A program made the translations under genes and the position numbers. Positions 39,401 through 46,515 of a stretch of 64,000 bases of DNA are shown in pieces. A model generated the notes under the pieces. The model made no database searches, was not told the DNA's origin, and saw nothing but the letters and a program-made list of their open reading frames with translations. The DNA is from CAXSEF01 sp964236695. Its GTDB lineage: Bacteria; Pseudomonadota; Alphaproteobacteria; Acetobacterales; Acetobacteraceae. Each line of letters opens with the position of its first letter. Position 1 is the stretch's first letter. The stretch is taken from contig CAXSFU010000004.1 in assembly GCA_964236695.1 (NCBI GenBank), forward strand, positions 24,968 to 88,967, written 5' to 3'.

Positions 39401-39874
39401 GGCGCCGGCACCTTCCTGGCCGGCAACGTGTCCGGCGACCGGCTCCAGGCGTCGGCGGCGGGCGGCGACATCCTGGCGGCGGGCACGGGCAACGAGACGC
39501 TGGCCGGGGCGGGGGCGGCGTCGGCGGACCTGGTCTTCGGCGGCGCCGGCGAGGACTCCATCAGCCTCGGCCTGGGGGCCGACACCTTCGCGGGCGGCGC
39601 GGGCGGCGGCACCGTGCAGCTCGGGACCGGCAACGCGACGCTGTACCTCGGCACCGGGGCCGCCTCGGTGATCGCCGTAGCCTCGGGCAGCGCGGGCGGC
39701 ACCGACACCGTCTCCGGTTTCCGGGTCGGCACCGACCATCTGCGCGCGAGCGGCTATGCCGGCGCGGCGACCCTGACGTCGTCCGGACGCAGCACCACGG
39801 TGGGGTTGGCGGACGGAACCCGCATCGTGCTGTCCGGTGTGTCCGCGACCACCCTGGCGGCGCTGCTCGGCTGA
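36473..39874 (+). CDS. secreted metalloprotease-like protein with Ig-like and beta-roll domains
   Basis: A 1133-residue protein. Residues 1-245 are a zinc-protease-like domain: HEIAHGLGF (H138, E139, H142), H204 in GYAHLANS and a Met-turn-like DLMTG at 216-220, then ISAVDLGILADIGVP. This spacing recalls leishmanolysin-type enzymes. Next come bacterial Ig-like repeats (about 490-790; VDTLAPGIPTL, VDAAAPDAPTL, LDTVAPGAPTL), then Gly/Asp-rich beta-roll turns (GGAGADEIIGGDGG). The C-terminal DTVSGFRVGTDHLRASGY block is shared with two other proteins here. There is no Sec signal, so type I secretion is likely. GTG 36473 has GGAG upstream. Confidence 0.82.
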   Translation: MSASAPPLTDAVILNDPSNMAGSYGTALVADVKQALDAWLTHLGGLGTLAVQVNLVDDGQNGLLADGAPTLDAVVGTEDGRSLIESGAIYELSNGTHLGGGSSDITIDVNAAYLGQEYLGTGAGVPAGQYDGLSLFEHEIAHGLGFGGETSPTGSLDATFETGWDHDLSSVGGTEVFAGANATAANGGVLVNVTTLDNGEGYAHLANSAADPNARDLMTGLGLPTGVRRAISAVDLGILADIGVPVTGMAGTLTVGGPGRATVVAGAASSIGGLTLSDTGAFTSSTLSLTVTDTAGRLSATRAGAGSVAAASNGRTLVLTGSLADVGTELASLVDTVSAGGTDTVQLAAVDSFGNFGVGVVLVSTGSAAAIPAPTAVAVPRVLSLAALPSVAGPLDAGRRVEFALATGGAVTVGTAGSLGLTLSDGGFAAFDAAASTPTSLAFTTTVAAGQGAANLTVTGLTLAGGATITDAGGAAASLAVTAATAGAATGLVVDTLAPGIPTLALATASDTGVIGDGITGAAIQTLTGSAEAGSLLTLTDGGALLGTVTASASGRWSYMAGLAPGSHGLGATATDAAGNVSAQAVLALVVDAAAPDAPTLVLDAAGDSGASDADGITDVARPTLSGVAEAGSRVVVADVTAAGTAILGVVVASGGAWSLVAPALAQGVNTLVATASDAAGNMSSATTLAVTLDTVAPGAPTLGVAAGGVADGDPAFSGTAEAGGVVTLLDGSDVLGAVVAASNGAWGVTLAAPLALGAAVLTATATDAAGNVSAASRPLVVVHDAASSGTVSVSSVPALGLSGAAGTQTLVTLQGTADQAEGYAATPGTSFVVVDGGLASIAASADPAGALTVFGTAGTISLANGGGSGVVVAGGSTALLLGGGLSASSLVAFTGHAATRYVGGAGADEIIGGDGGLDLAGGSGGSLLVFGGAGSLALAGGAETDTVVGGAGSETIHAGVGAVFAGTGGSTLFANGAGTFLAGNVSGDRLQASAAGGDILAAGTGNETLAGAGAASADLVFGGAGEDSISLGLGADTFAGGAGGGTVQLGTGNATLYLGTGAASVIAVASGSAGGTDTVSGFRVGTDHLRASGYAGAATLTSSGRSTTVGLADGTRIVLSGVSATTLAALLG

Positions 39875-39913
39875 GCGCGCGCGGCGGCGGGGCCAGGATG
39901 GTGCCTCGGTTCG

Positions 39914-40096
39914 GGAAGGCCAGGGCTCTGCCCTGGACCCGCCAGGCGGAGGTGGCCAAAGGTTCCGACGATCCGCCTGGATCGTTGGAAAGGCCACCGG
40001 GGGGAGCCGCTCCTGGACCCGGCCTCCCTTAAGAAGTGGATTCCAAAGGCTCGCCTTTGGCGGGGTCCAGGGGCAGAGCCCCTGGCCTTCCTTCCT
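39914..40096. repeat. repeat family A, copy 12 (most complete form)
   Basis: Full modular form: GGAAGGCCAGGGCTCTGCCCTGG, then the hairpin GTTCCGACGATCC-GCCT-GGATCGTTGGAA near 39961-39989, then CTTAAG, CCAAAGGCTCGCCTTTGG, CCAGGGGCAGAGCCCCTGG and CCTTCCTTCC. Confidence 0.88.
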
Positions 40097-40197
40097 GGAC
40101 CTCGGACTGAGGCACTGCCCGGGCCAGGACGCTGTCGCACCAGGGGCGTGGTCGGGAGACGGCAGGTCGCACGGGCCGTCCGCCTGGTCGCGGAGGC

Positions 40198-40274
40198 TGG
40201 CGTCCCCGACGGGATTCGAACCCATGGCCTCAGGATTAGGAATCCTGCGCTCTATCCGGCTGAGCTACGGAGAC
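40198..40274 (-). tRNA. tRNA-Arg (anticodon CCT)
   Basis: Cloverleaf on the minus strand: acceptor GTCTCCG pairs with CGGGGAC (one G-T pair), D-arm GTAGCTCAGCCGGATAGAGC, anticodon stem CAGGA/TCCTG around loop TTCCTAA with anticodon CCT, T-arm containing GGTTCGAATCC, discriminator G, and an encoded CCA at 40198-40200. It reads AGG arginine codons. Confidence 0.95.
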
Positions 40275-40352
40275 AACCGCCGCCTCCATACCAAACCCCC
40301 GCGCCGGCGTCAGCACCTTGCAACGCGGCCACGCAGGCCCGATTCACCGGGG

Positions 40353-41405
40353 ATGAACGATCTTCCCGCCGTGCCCCCCTCCGACGCCGTCCAGGACGAG
40401 ACCGCGGCCGCGGCGATCCATGCCGCAACGCTGACCCTGGACAGCCACATCGACATCCCCTGGCCGACCGGGCCCGACCCGTTCAGCGATGGTGCCAGGC
40501 GCGCCGACCTGCCGAAGATGCGCCGCGGCGGCCTGCGCGCCGCCTGCTTCGCCGCCTACGTGCCGCAGGGGCCGCGCACCGCGGAGGGCCACGCCGCCGC
40601 CACGTCGCGCGCCCTGGCGATGCTCGACACCATCGCCGCGATGGGCGGCAGCGCGGGCGACTTGAGCGCGCGCATCTGCGCCAGCGCCGCGCAGATCGAG
40701 GCGGCGGCGGGCGAAGGCGTGCTGGCCGTGGTGCCGGCGGTGGAGAACGGCGCCGCGATCGGCGAGGACCTGTCACTGCTCGCGCGCTTCCGGGCGCTGG
40801 GCGCGGTGTACATGACGCTCACCCACAACGGCCACAACGCGCTGTGCGACAGCTCCAACCCGCGCGGCGACCTCGGCGACGGCGAGACCCTGCACGGCGG
40901 CCTGTCCGGCTTCGGGCGCGAGGCGATCGCGGAGATGAACCGTCTCGGGCTGCTGGTCGACGTCTCGCACGTCTCTCGCGACTCGATGCGCCAGGCGGTG
41001 GCGGCGTCGCGGGTGCCGGTGGTGGCCACGCATTCCTGCGTGCGCGCCCTGTGCGACGTGCCCCGCAACCTCGACGACAGCCAGCTCGACCTGCTGCGCG
41101 ACACGGGCGGCCTGGTGCAGATCACCGCGGTGCCGTCGTTCCTGCGCTGGAAGGCCCGCTTCGACCAGGCCAGCGTTGCCGACCTTGGCGAGCACATCGA
41201 GTATGCGGTGCGGCGCATGGGCGTCGCCCACGTCGGCATCGGCTCGGACTTCGACGGCGGCGGTGGCGTGCCGGGATACGGCGACGCCTCGCAGAGTGGC
41301 GGACTGACGGCGGAGCTGGTGCGGCGCGGGTTCGGGGCAGAGGAGATCGCGCTGCTGTGGGGGGGCAACTTCCTGCGGCTGATGCGGCAGGCGGAGGCGG
41401 CGTAG
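40353..41405 (+). CDS. M19 membrane dipeptidase family protein
   Basis: Renal-dipeptidase-type zinc hydrolase of 350 residues, cytoplasmic by absence of a signal peptide. Metal-site motifs are visible: DSHID (H32, D34) in place of the common DGHND, the bridging Glu in VPAVENG, LTHNGHN, DVSHVS, VATHS and GIGSDFDG. It would cleave dipeptides, possibly D-amino-acid-containing ones. ATG 40353 has GGGG upstream. It stands alone downstream of the divergent tRNA; a family A repeat and an aldo/keto reductase follow. Confidence 0.9.
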   Translation: MNDLPAVPPSDAVQDETAAAAIHAATLTLDSHIDIPWPTGPDPFSDGARRADLPKMRRGGLRAACFAAYVPQGPRTAEGHAAATSRALAMLDTIAAMGGSAGDLSARICASAAQIEAAAGEGVLAVVPAVENGAAIGEDLSLLARFRALGAVYMTLTHNGHNALCDSSNPRGDLGDGETLHGGLSGFGREAIAEMNRLGLLVDVSHVSRDSMRQAVAASRVPVVATHSCVRALCDVPRNLDDSQLDLLRDTGGLVQITAVPSFLRWKARFDQASVADLGEHIEYAVRRMGVAHVGIGSDFDGGGGVPGYGDASQSGGLTAELVRRGFGAEEIALLWGGNFLRLMRQAEAA

Positions 41406-41536
41406 CAGGCAAGGCTGGGCTCCGCCCAGACCCGCAAAGGGTTCGAGGACCCTTTGATCCCTTGACCTAAGAATCGGATTCCAAAGGCTCGCCTTTGGCG
41501 GGGTCCAGGGGCAGAGACCCTGGCCTTGCTCGCTTC
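41406..41536. repeat. repeat family A, copy 13
   Basis: CAAGGCTGGGCTCCGCCCAG at the left, GGGTTCGAGGACCC, then CCAAAGGCTCGCCTTTGG and CCAGGGGCAGAGACCCTGG with GGCCTTGCT at the right. It begins at the dipeptidase stop codon. Confidence 0.85.
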
Positions 41537-41557
41537 CTCCCAGAAGGACCTCTGCGC

Positions 41558-42373
41558 ATGATCCGTTTCCCAGACGGTGCCACCGTTCCCCCGGTCGGCC
41601 AGGGCACCTGGCGCATGGGCGAGGGCGGCGACCGCGCGGCCGAGGTGCTGGCGCTGCGCGTGGGCCTCGATGCCGGCATGACGCTGGTCGACACGGCCGA
41701 GATGTATGGCGACGGCGGTGCCGAGCGGGTGGTGGGCGAGGCAATCGCCGGCAGGCGCGACGAGGTGTTCGTGGTGTCCAAGGTGGTTCCGTCCAACGCC
41801 TCGCGGCAGGGGGTGCAGGATGCCTGCGCGCGCAGCCTGCGCCGGCTGGGGACCGACAGGATCGACCTCTACCTGCTGCACTGGCCCGGCCGGGTGCCGG
41901 TCGAGGAGACGGTGGCGGGGTTCGAGGCGCTGCGCCGTGCCGGGCACATCGGGCGCTGGGGCGTGTCGAACTTCGACGCGAACGCGATGGCGGCGCTGGC
42001 GCAGGCGGGGTGCGCGTCGAACCAGGTGCTCTACAACCCCGAGGCGCGCGGCATCGAGTTCGACCTGCTGCCGTGGTGCCGGGCGCACGCGATGCCGGTG
42101 ATGGCCTACTCACCGGTGGGCCAGGGCGGCGCCTTGCTGCGCCACCCGGTGCTGCAGGCGGTGGCGCGGCGGCACGGGGCCAGCACGGCGCAGGTGGCGA
42201 TCGCGTGGTCGCTGCGCGGCGGCGGCGTGGTGTCGATCCCCAAGGCGTCCGGGCTGGCGCACGTGGCGGAGAACGCGGCGGCCGCGCGGCTGCGGCTTGC
42301 GGCCGAGGACCTGGCCGAAATTGACGCGGCCTTCGCGCCGCCCGCGCGCAAGCAGCGGCTGGATATGCTGTAG
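41558..42373 (+). CDS. aldo/keto reductase
   Basis: Cytoplasmic NADPH-dependent reductase of 271 residues. The catalytic tetrad is seen as D and Y in TLVDTAEMYGDGGAE, K in FVVSKVVPSN and H in LYLLHWPG; the nucleotide-binding C-terminus reads VVSIPKASGLAHVAENA. The start MIRFPDGATVPPVGQGTWRMG is typical of the DkgA-like group acting on ketoacids or aldehydes. Its substrate is not identifiable. The Shine-Dalgarno AGAAGGA lies before ATG 41558, outside the repeat. Confidence 0.9.
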   Translation: MIRFPDGATVPPVGQGTWRMGEGGDRAAEVLALRVGLDAGMTLVDTAEMYGDGGAERVVGEAIAGRRDEVFVVSKVVPSNASRQGVQDACARSLRRLGTDRIDLYLLHWPGRVPVEETVAGFEALRRAGHIGRWGVSNFDANAMAALAQAGCASNQVLYNPEARGIEFDLLPWCRAHAMPVMAYSPVGQGGALLRHPVLQAVARRHGASTAQVAIAWSLRGGGVVSIPKASGLAHVAENAAAARLRLAAEDLAEIDAAFAPPARKQRLDML

Positions 42374-42407
42374 AGGCTGTCGACGCCGATTTCCTACGCG
42401 CAGGCAG

Positions 42408-42540
42408 GAAGAAAGCGTGTCCTTTCTTGAAAGAAAGAACCAAAGAACTTTTATCCATTGGGTTCCGGAGCCAGCCGCGCGCCCAGAACCCCACAGGCAA
42501 AGTCTTTTTGCTTCTTTTTCTTCAGAAAAAGAAGACTCTT
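42408..42540. repeat. repeat family B, copy 3 (left bracket of the Hyf-like module)
   Basis: GAAGAAAGCGTG end, TTTCTTGAAAGAAAGAAC, a GC-rich centre, then AAAGTCTTTTTGCTTC and CTTCTTTTTCTTCAGAAAAA(GAAG). Same orientation as copy 1, opposite to copy 4 at 47958. Confidence 0.85.
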
Positions 42541-42593
42541 GCCTTGCTTCCTGAAACAACAAGCTGGTTCCAACGCCCTGACAGCCCCCAGCC

Positions 42594-44783
42594 GTGCCGG
42601 CCACGATCCGCGCGCCGGCGGCTTTCCGCGCGGGACGCGGCGCTGCTAGCCTGGGGCGTGAGCGCGACTCCGGTTCTGTTCTGAGCCTCCTGATCCTCCT
42701 TGCCCTGGCCGGGCTGATGGCGGCGTTGCCCGCGGTCGCGGCGGTGGCGCGCCTTGCGCCGCGCGCGCGGACCCTGGCGGTGGCGGGGATCTGCCTTGCC
42801 GGCGCCGGGCTCGACCTCGGGTTCCTGGCATCGGGGGCTGCGGCGGCCTCGCTGAAGCTGCCGGCGGGACTGCCGGGATTCGACGCCACGCTGTCGCTCG
42901 ACCCGCTGTCCGGGCTGTTCCTGCTGCCGATGCTGGCGGGCGCCGGGGCCTGCTGCGTCGGCGGCGTGGAGCCGGCAGGGCGGCGCGGGCGCGGGGCCGC
43001 CGCGGGGACGCCGGCGCTGGCGTGCTGCCTGGCCGTGCTGATGCTGACCCTGCTGGCCGGTGACGGGTTCACCCTGCTGCTGGCGGCGGCCACGGTGCCG
43101 GGCATGGCGGCGCTGTGCCGGCGCGGCTCGGCTGTGGCGGCACCCGCGGCGGCGGGCAGCACGCGCCAGTTCGGTGTGCTGGCCACGATGGCGGACCGCG
43201 ACGGGCCTGTCCCGCCGGAGCCGGCGCCCGGGACGATGGCCGGGCCGGACGGCGGGGCGGGGATGCCGCTCGGCGGCGTGGCGTTTCCTGTGGTTTGGGC
43301 GGTGCTGGCGGGGCTGTGCCTCGCGCTTGCGGTGGCGCTGCTGGTGCCGGTGTCGGGCCTGCGGCCGGGGCCGCTGTTCGCGGCGATCCGGGCGCACCCG
43401 CCCGAGGGCTGGCGGGCGACGGCGGTGCTGGGCTTCGCCCTGCTCGGCACGGCGCAGCTGTGCGGGCTGACTTTTGACGTGACCGCGCCGTCCGCGGGCA
43501 TGGCAGGGGCGTCCGTCGCAGGCGAGGCGGAGCGGGCGGCTGTGCTGGCCGTGGCGGTGCCGCTGGCCGGGCTGTACGTGCTGGCGCGGCTGGTGCTGGA
43601 CCTGTGCGGGCCGGCGACGCCGCTGTGGTGGGGCGTGCCGCTGCTGGTGGCCGGCAGCGCGGCGGTCGCGGCCGGCGGGCTGCGCGCGGCCACGGAGGCG
43701 CGGCTGGAGGAGATCGTCGAGGGCGTGGTCGCGGGCGCTGTCGGGCTGGCGCTGGCCGGGTTCGGGGTGGCGCTGCTCGGGCGTGCCGCGGACCTGCCGC
43801 TGCTGGCGGCGCTGGCGCTGGGCGGCAGCGGGCTGCTGGTGCTGGCGCAGGGGCCGCTGGTGGCGCTGCTGGGGCTGGGGGTGGCGTCGGTGGGGCGGGC
43901 GGCGGGCGGCACGTCGCTGGCGCGGCTCGGCGGGCTGCTGGCGCGGATGCCGGTGGCCGGGGCGTGCCTGCTGGCGGCGGCGGCCACGGTGGCGCGGCTG
44001 CCGGTGTCCGCGGGGTTCCCCGGCGGCTGGATGGTGGCCGAGGCGCTGCTGCAGGCGCAGCACCTGGGCGGGCCGTGGCTGGGCGTGGTGCTGGCGGCGT
44101 CGCTGGCGGCGGGGGCGTGCGGCACGGCGCTGTTCGCGGCGGCGGCGCTGCGCCTGGTGGGCACCGCGCTGCTGGGCCGGCCGCGCAGCCCGCGCGGGGC
44201 GGCGGCCGACGACGTGGCGGCGCCGGCGCGGCAGGTGCTGGTGGCACTGGCGGCGGTGCTGGGCGCCATCGGGGCGATGCCGCCGCTCGCATTGGCGCTG
44301 GCGGGGCCGGCGGTGACGCAGCTCAGCCTCGCGGTGCCGGAAGGGGCGGCGAGCGCGGCCTGGACAGTCTCGCCGCTGCGCGACGGGTCGGGCTACGCGG
44401 CGCTGCCGCTGGCCGGGCTCGTGGCGCTGGCGGCGGGGGCGGTGTTGTGGGCGATGCGGCGCCGGATGGCACAGGGCGTCGTGGAGCGGGCCGGCTGGGA
44501 GGGCGGGTTCGCGGCGCCGCCGCCGTGGCTGCCGTTCGGCGACCCGGCAACCCAGCTCGGGCCGCACGCGATCGAGGCGCCGCTGCGGCGGATGGCGGAG
44601 ATGGCGGGGCTGCCGCGGTCCCTCGGGCGGGCGCCGCGCGCACCGGTCCTGCGGGACGGGGCGCTGTCGCTGCTGCGCGCGGCGGGGCGTTGCGAGGCGT
44701 GGATCGGCGCGGCCCCCCTGCCCTGGCTGCTCGCCACGGTGACGGCGCTGCTGTGCCTGCTGGCCTGGGGGTCGGGCGGGTGA
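42594..44783 (+). CDS. hydrogenase-4 component B-like membrane protein (HyfB/HycC-like), degenerate
   Basis: A 729-residue polytopic membrane protein related to the antiporter-like subunits of group 4 hydrogenases and complex I. The family match is clearest in LSLDPLSGLFLLPMLAGAG, TSLARLGGLLARMPVAGACLL and the end FGDPATQLGPHAIEAPLRRM. Positions that normally read DLKRLLAYHS and NHALFKGLL read ARLEEIVEGV and GPLVALLGLG, so the channel lysines are missing; only one lysine occurs. GTG 42594 has no clear ribosome site, and the start may lie nearer 42675. It overlaps the next gene by 4 bp. Confidence 0.75.
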   Translation: MPATIRAPAAFRAGRGAASLGRERDSGSVLSLLILLALAGLMAALPAVAAVARLAPRARTLAVAGICLAGAGLDLGFLASGAAAASLKLPAGLPGFDATLSLDPLSGLFLLPMLAGAGACCVGGVEPAGRRGRGAAAGTPALACCLAVLMLTLLAGDGFTLLLAAATVPGMAALCRRGSAVAAPAAAGSTRQFGVLATMADRDGPVPPEPAPGTMAGPDGGAGMPLGGVAFPVVWAVLAGLCLALAVALLVPVSGLRPGPLFAAIRAHPPEGWRATAVLGFALLGTAQLCGLTFDVTAPSAGMAGASVAGEAERAAVLAVAVPLAGLYVLARLVLDLCGPATPLWWGVPLLVAGSAAVAAGGLRAATEARLEEIVEGVVAGAVGLALAGFGVALLGRAADLPLLAALALGGSGLLVLAQGPLVALLGLGVASVGRAAGGTSLARLGGLLARMPVAGACLLAAAATVARLPVSAGFPGGWMVAEALLQAQHLGGPWLGVVLAASLAAGACGTALFAAAALRLVGTALLGRPRSPRGAAADDVAAPARQVLVALAAVLGAIGAMPPLALALAGPAVTQLSLAVPEGAASAAWTVSPLRDGSGYAALPLAGLVALAAGAVLWAMRRRMAQGVVERAGWEGGFAAPPPWLPFGDPATQLGPHAIEAPLRRMAEMAGLPRSLGRAPRAPVLRDGALSLLRAAGRCEAWIGAAPLPWLLATVTALLCLLAWGSGG

Positions 44784-45844
44784 TCGCGCTGCTGCTGCAC
44801 CTGGCGGCGATGGCGGTGGCGGCGCCGCTGGTCGCCGGGCTGGCGGGGTGGTCGGCGGCGCGGCTCGGCGGGTGCGAGGGCCCGTCGGTGCTGCAGCCGT
44901 GGCGCACGCTGCGCCGCCTCGCGCGCAAGCCGGCGACTCGGCCGGAAGGCACGTCGTGGGTGTTCGCGGGCGCGCCGGCGGCGGCGCTGGCGCTGCTGCT
45001 GGGGTGCGCGGCGCTGGTGCCCTCGTTCACGCTGGGCATGGCGACGGCGCCGCTCGCGGACCTGCTGGTGGTCGGCGGACTGCTGGCGGCGGCGCGCGCG
45101 GTGCTGTGCTGCGGGCTGATCGACGGCGGGGGTGCAGCGGGCGGCGTGGCGGCGTCGCGGCTGGTGGCAGGCGGCGTGGCGGGGACGGCGGCGCTGGCGC
45201 TGGTGGTGCTGACGGTGGCGCTGCTGGCCGGCGGCACGAACCTCGACGCGGCGGCGGCGGCGCTGCACGACGCCGGGCACGACGCGGGCCACGACGGGCG
45301 GGCGGGCGGGCGGCTGGCGCTGCCGCTCGCCCTTGCGGCGGCGGTGCTGGCGGCGCTGGACCGGGCCGGGCGCCTCGCGCCGGAGGAGGGCGTGGCGGCG
45401 TCGGGCGAGTGGTCGGGGCGCGACCTGGCGCTGGTGCAGGCGACGGAGATGCTGTCGGCGCTGGTGTGGCTGAGCCTGGCGGCGGCGCTGTTCCTGCCGC
45501 TGCACCCGGCGCCGGCGGGTGCGCCCTGGCCGTGGGGCGGCGGGATCGTGCCGGGCTGGGCCGGTTCGGGCGTCGCGGGCGAGGGCGGGCTGGCAGGGGC
45601 CGGGAACGACGGCGGGGCAGGGCCGCTGCTGCCGGGCGGCACGCTGGCCGAGCTGCCCGGGCTGTGGGCGCAGGGGCTGGCGGGCTGGGCGATCAAGATC
45701 GGCGCGGAGGCGCTGCTGCTCGGCGGCGTGCGGGCGGTGGCGCCCTGGCGCGGCACGGCGGCGGGCGGCGGGCTCGCCGGGGTGGCGACGCTGCTCGCCG
45801 GGCTCGCGGCGCTGCTGGCGCTGCTGGGCGGGGCGGGCGCGTGA
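44780..45844 (+). CDS. HyfC/HycD-like membrane subunit (NuoH-related)
   Basis: A 354-residue membrane protein of the respiratory chain NADH dehydrogenase subunit 1 family as found in formate hydrogenlyase. GCEGPSVLQPWRTLRRLARKP is the conserved cytoplasmic loop after TM1, and SGEWSGRDLALVQATEMLSALVWLSLAAALFLP resembles the EYSGRHLALLEYA region. The acidic THLELTMIHEAM-type motif before it is not preserved. GTG 44780 overlaps the previous stop. In true Hyf complexes this subunit contacts the hydrogenase arm, which is absent here. Confidence 0.75.
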   Translation: MIALLLHLAAMAVAAPLVAGLAGWSAARLGGCEGPSVLQPWRTLRRLARKPATRPEGTSWVFAGAPAAALALLLGCAALVPSFTLGMATAPLADLLVVGGLLAAARAVLCCGLIDGGGAAGGVAASRLVAGGVAGTAALALVVLTVALLAGGTNLDAAAAALHDAGHDAGHDGRAGGRLALPLALAAAVLAALDRAGRLAPEEGVAASGEWSGRDLALVQATEMLSALVWLSLAAALFLPLHPAPAGAPWPWGGGIVPGWAGSGVAGEGGLAGAGNDGGAGPLLPGGTLAELPGLWAQGLAGWAIKIGAEALLLGGVRAVAPWRGTAAGGGLAGVATLLAGLAALLALLGGAGA

Positions 45845-46515
45845 GCACGGCCCATGGCGGGGCAGGGCTGCTCGGCGGCGCGATGCTGGCGCTGGGCTGC
45901 CTGCCGCTGCTCGCGCGTCGGCCGGCGGCGGTGCGCGCCGTGGTCGCGCAGGCGGTGCTGCTGGCGGTCGTGCTGGCCGGACGCGGGCTGGCGGCGGCGT
46001 CGTGGCGCGAGCTGGCGGGCGCCGCGGCGCTGCTGGCCGCAGGTGCCTGGACGCTGCGGCTGCGGTCCGTGCCGGGTGCGCGCGACGCCGTGCAGGGCCG
46101 AGGGGATGGCGGGACGGGCGGCTGGGGCGCCGTGGCGGCGGGCCTGGCGCTGGTGGTGCTCGGTGCTGCGGCGGGGCGGCAGGCGGCGCTGCTGCAGGAC
46201 GCGGCGCTGCGCGACACGCTCGGGCTGGCGCTGCCGGCGCTGCTGCTGGGGCTGCTGGCGGCGTCGCTGCGCCACGATCCGGCGGTGCGGGGCGCGGCGA
46301 TGGTCTCGGCGCTGCACGGCGTGGCGCTGGCGGCGCTCGGGCCGGCGGAGGGCGCTGTGGGCATGGGCGGGTCGGGCCTGGGCGCGGGGCCGGTGGCCCT
46401 GGCCGTGGCGGCGCTGGCGGGCCTGCTGGTGGCCGCGCTCGCCGTGCGCCCGGCGGCAGACACGGACCCCGCCGCGGGGGGGTCTGCGGACGGCGGGATC
46501 GGGCATCGGGCGTGA
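45841..46515 (+). CDS. HyfE-like small membrane subunit
   Basis: A 224-residue, strongly hydrophobic protein with about six to seven membrane helices and no lysine. The layout and place between HyfC-like and HyfF-like genes match HyfE of hydrogenase-4 (NuoK-related end); GLALPALLLGLLAASLRHDP is the most family-like part. Sequence alone would be weak; synteny makes the call. GTG 45841 overlaps the previous TGA. Confidence 0.65.
   Translation: MSTAHGGAGLLGGAMLALGCLPLLARRPAAVRAVVAQAVLLAVVLAGRGLAAASWRELAGAAALLAAGAWTLRLRSVPGARDAVQGRGDGGTGGWGAVAAGLALVVLGAAAGRQAALLQDAALRDTLGLALPALLLGLLAASLRHDPAVRGAAMVSALHGVALAALGPAEGAVGMGGSGLGAGPVALAVAALAGLLVAALAVRPAADTDPAAGGSADGGIGHRA

Noticed and set aside
39914..40096. 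Family A repeats as a CRISPR array
   Set aside because: Copies are dispersed over 57 kb with unrelated genes between and no regular spacers.
36728..40225. A 1165-residue minus-strand ORF over the metalloprotease/beta-roll gene
   Set aside because: Mirror of repetitive coding sequence; low-complexity Gly/Arg/Gln content and it runs through a repeat and the tRNA flank.
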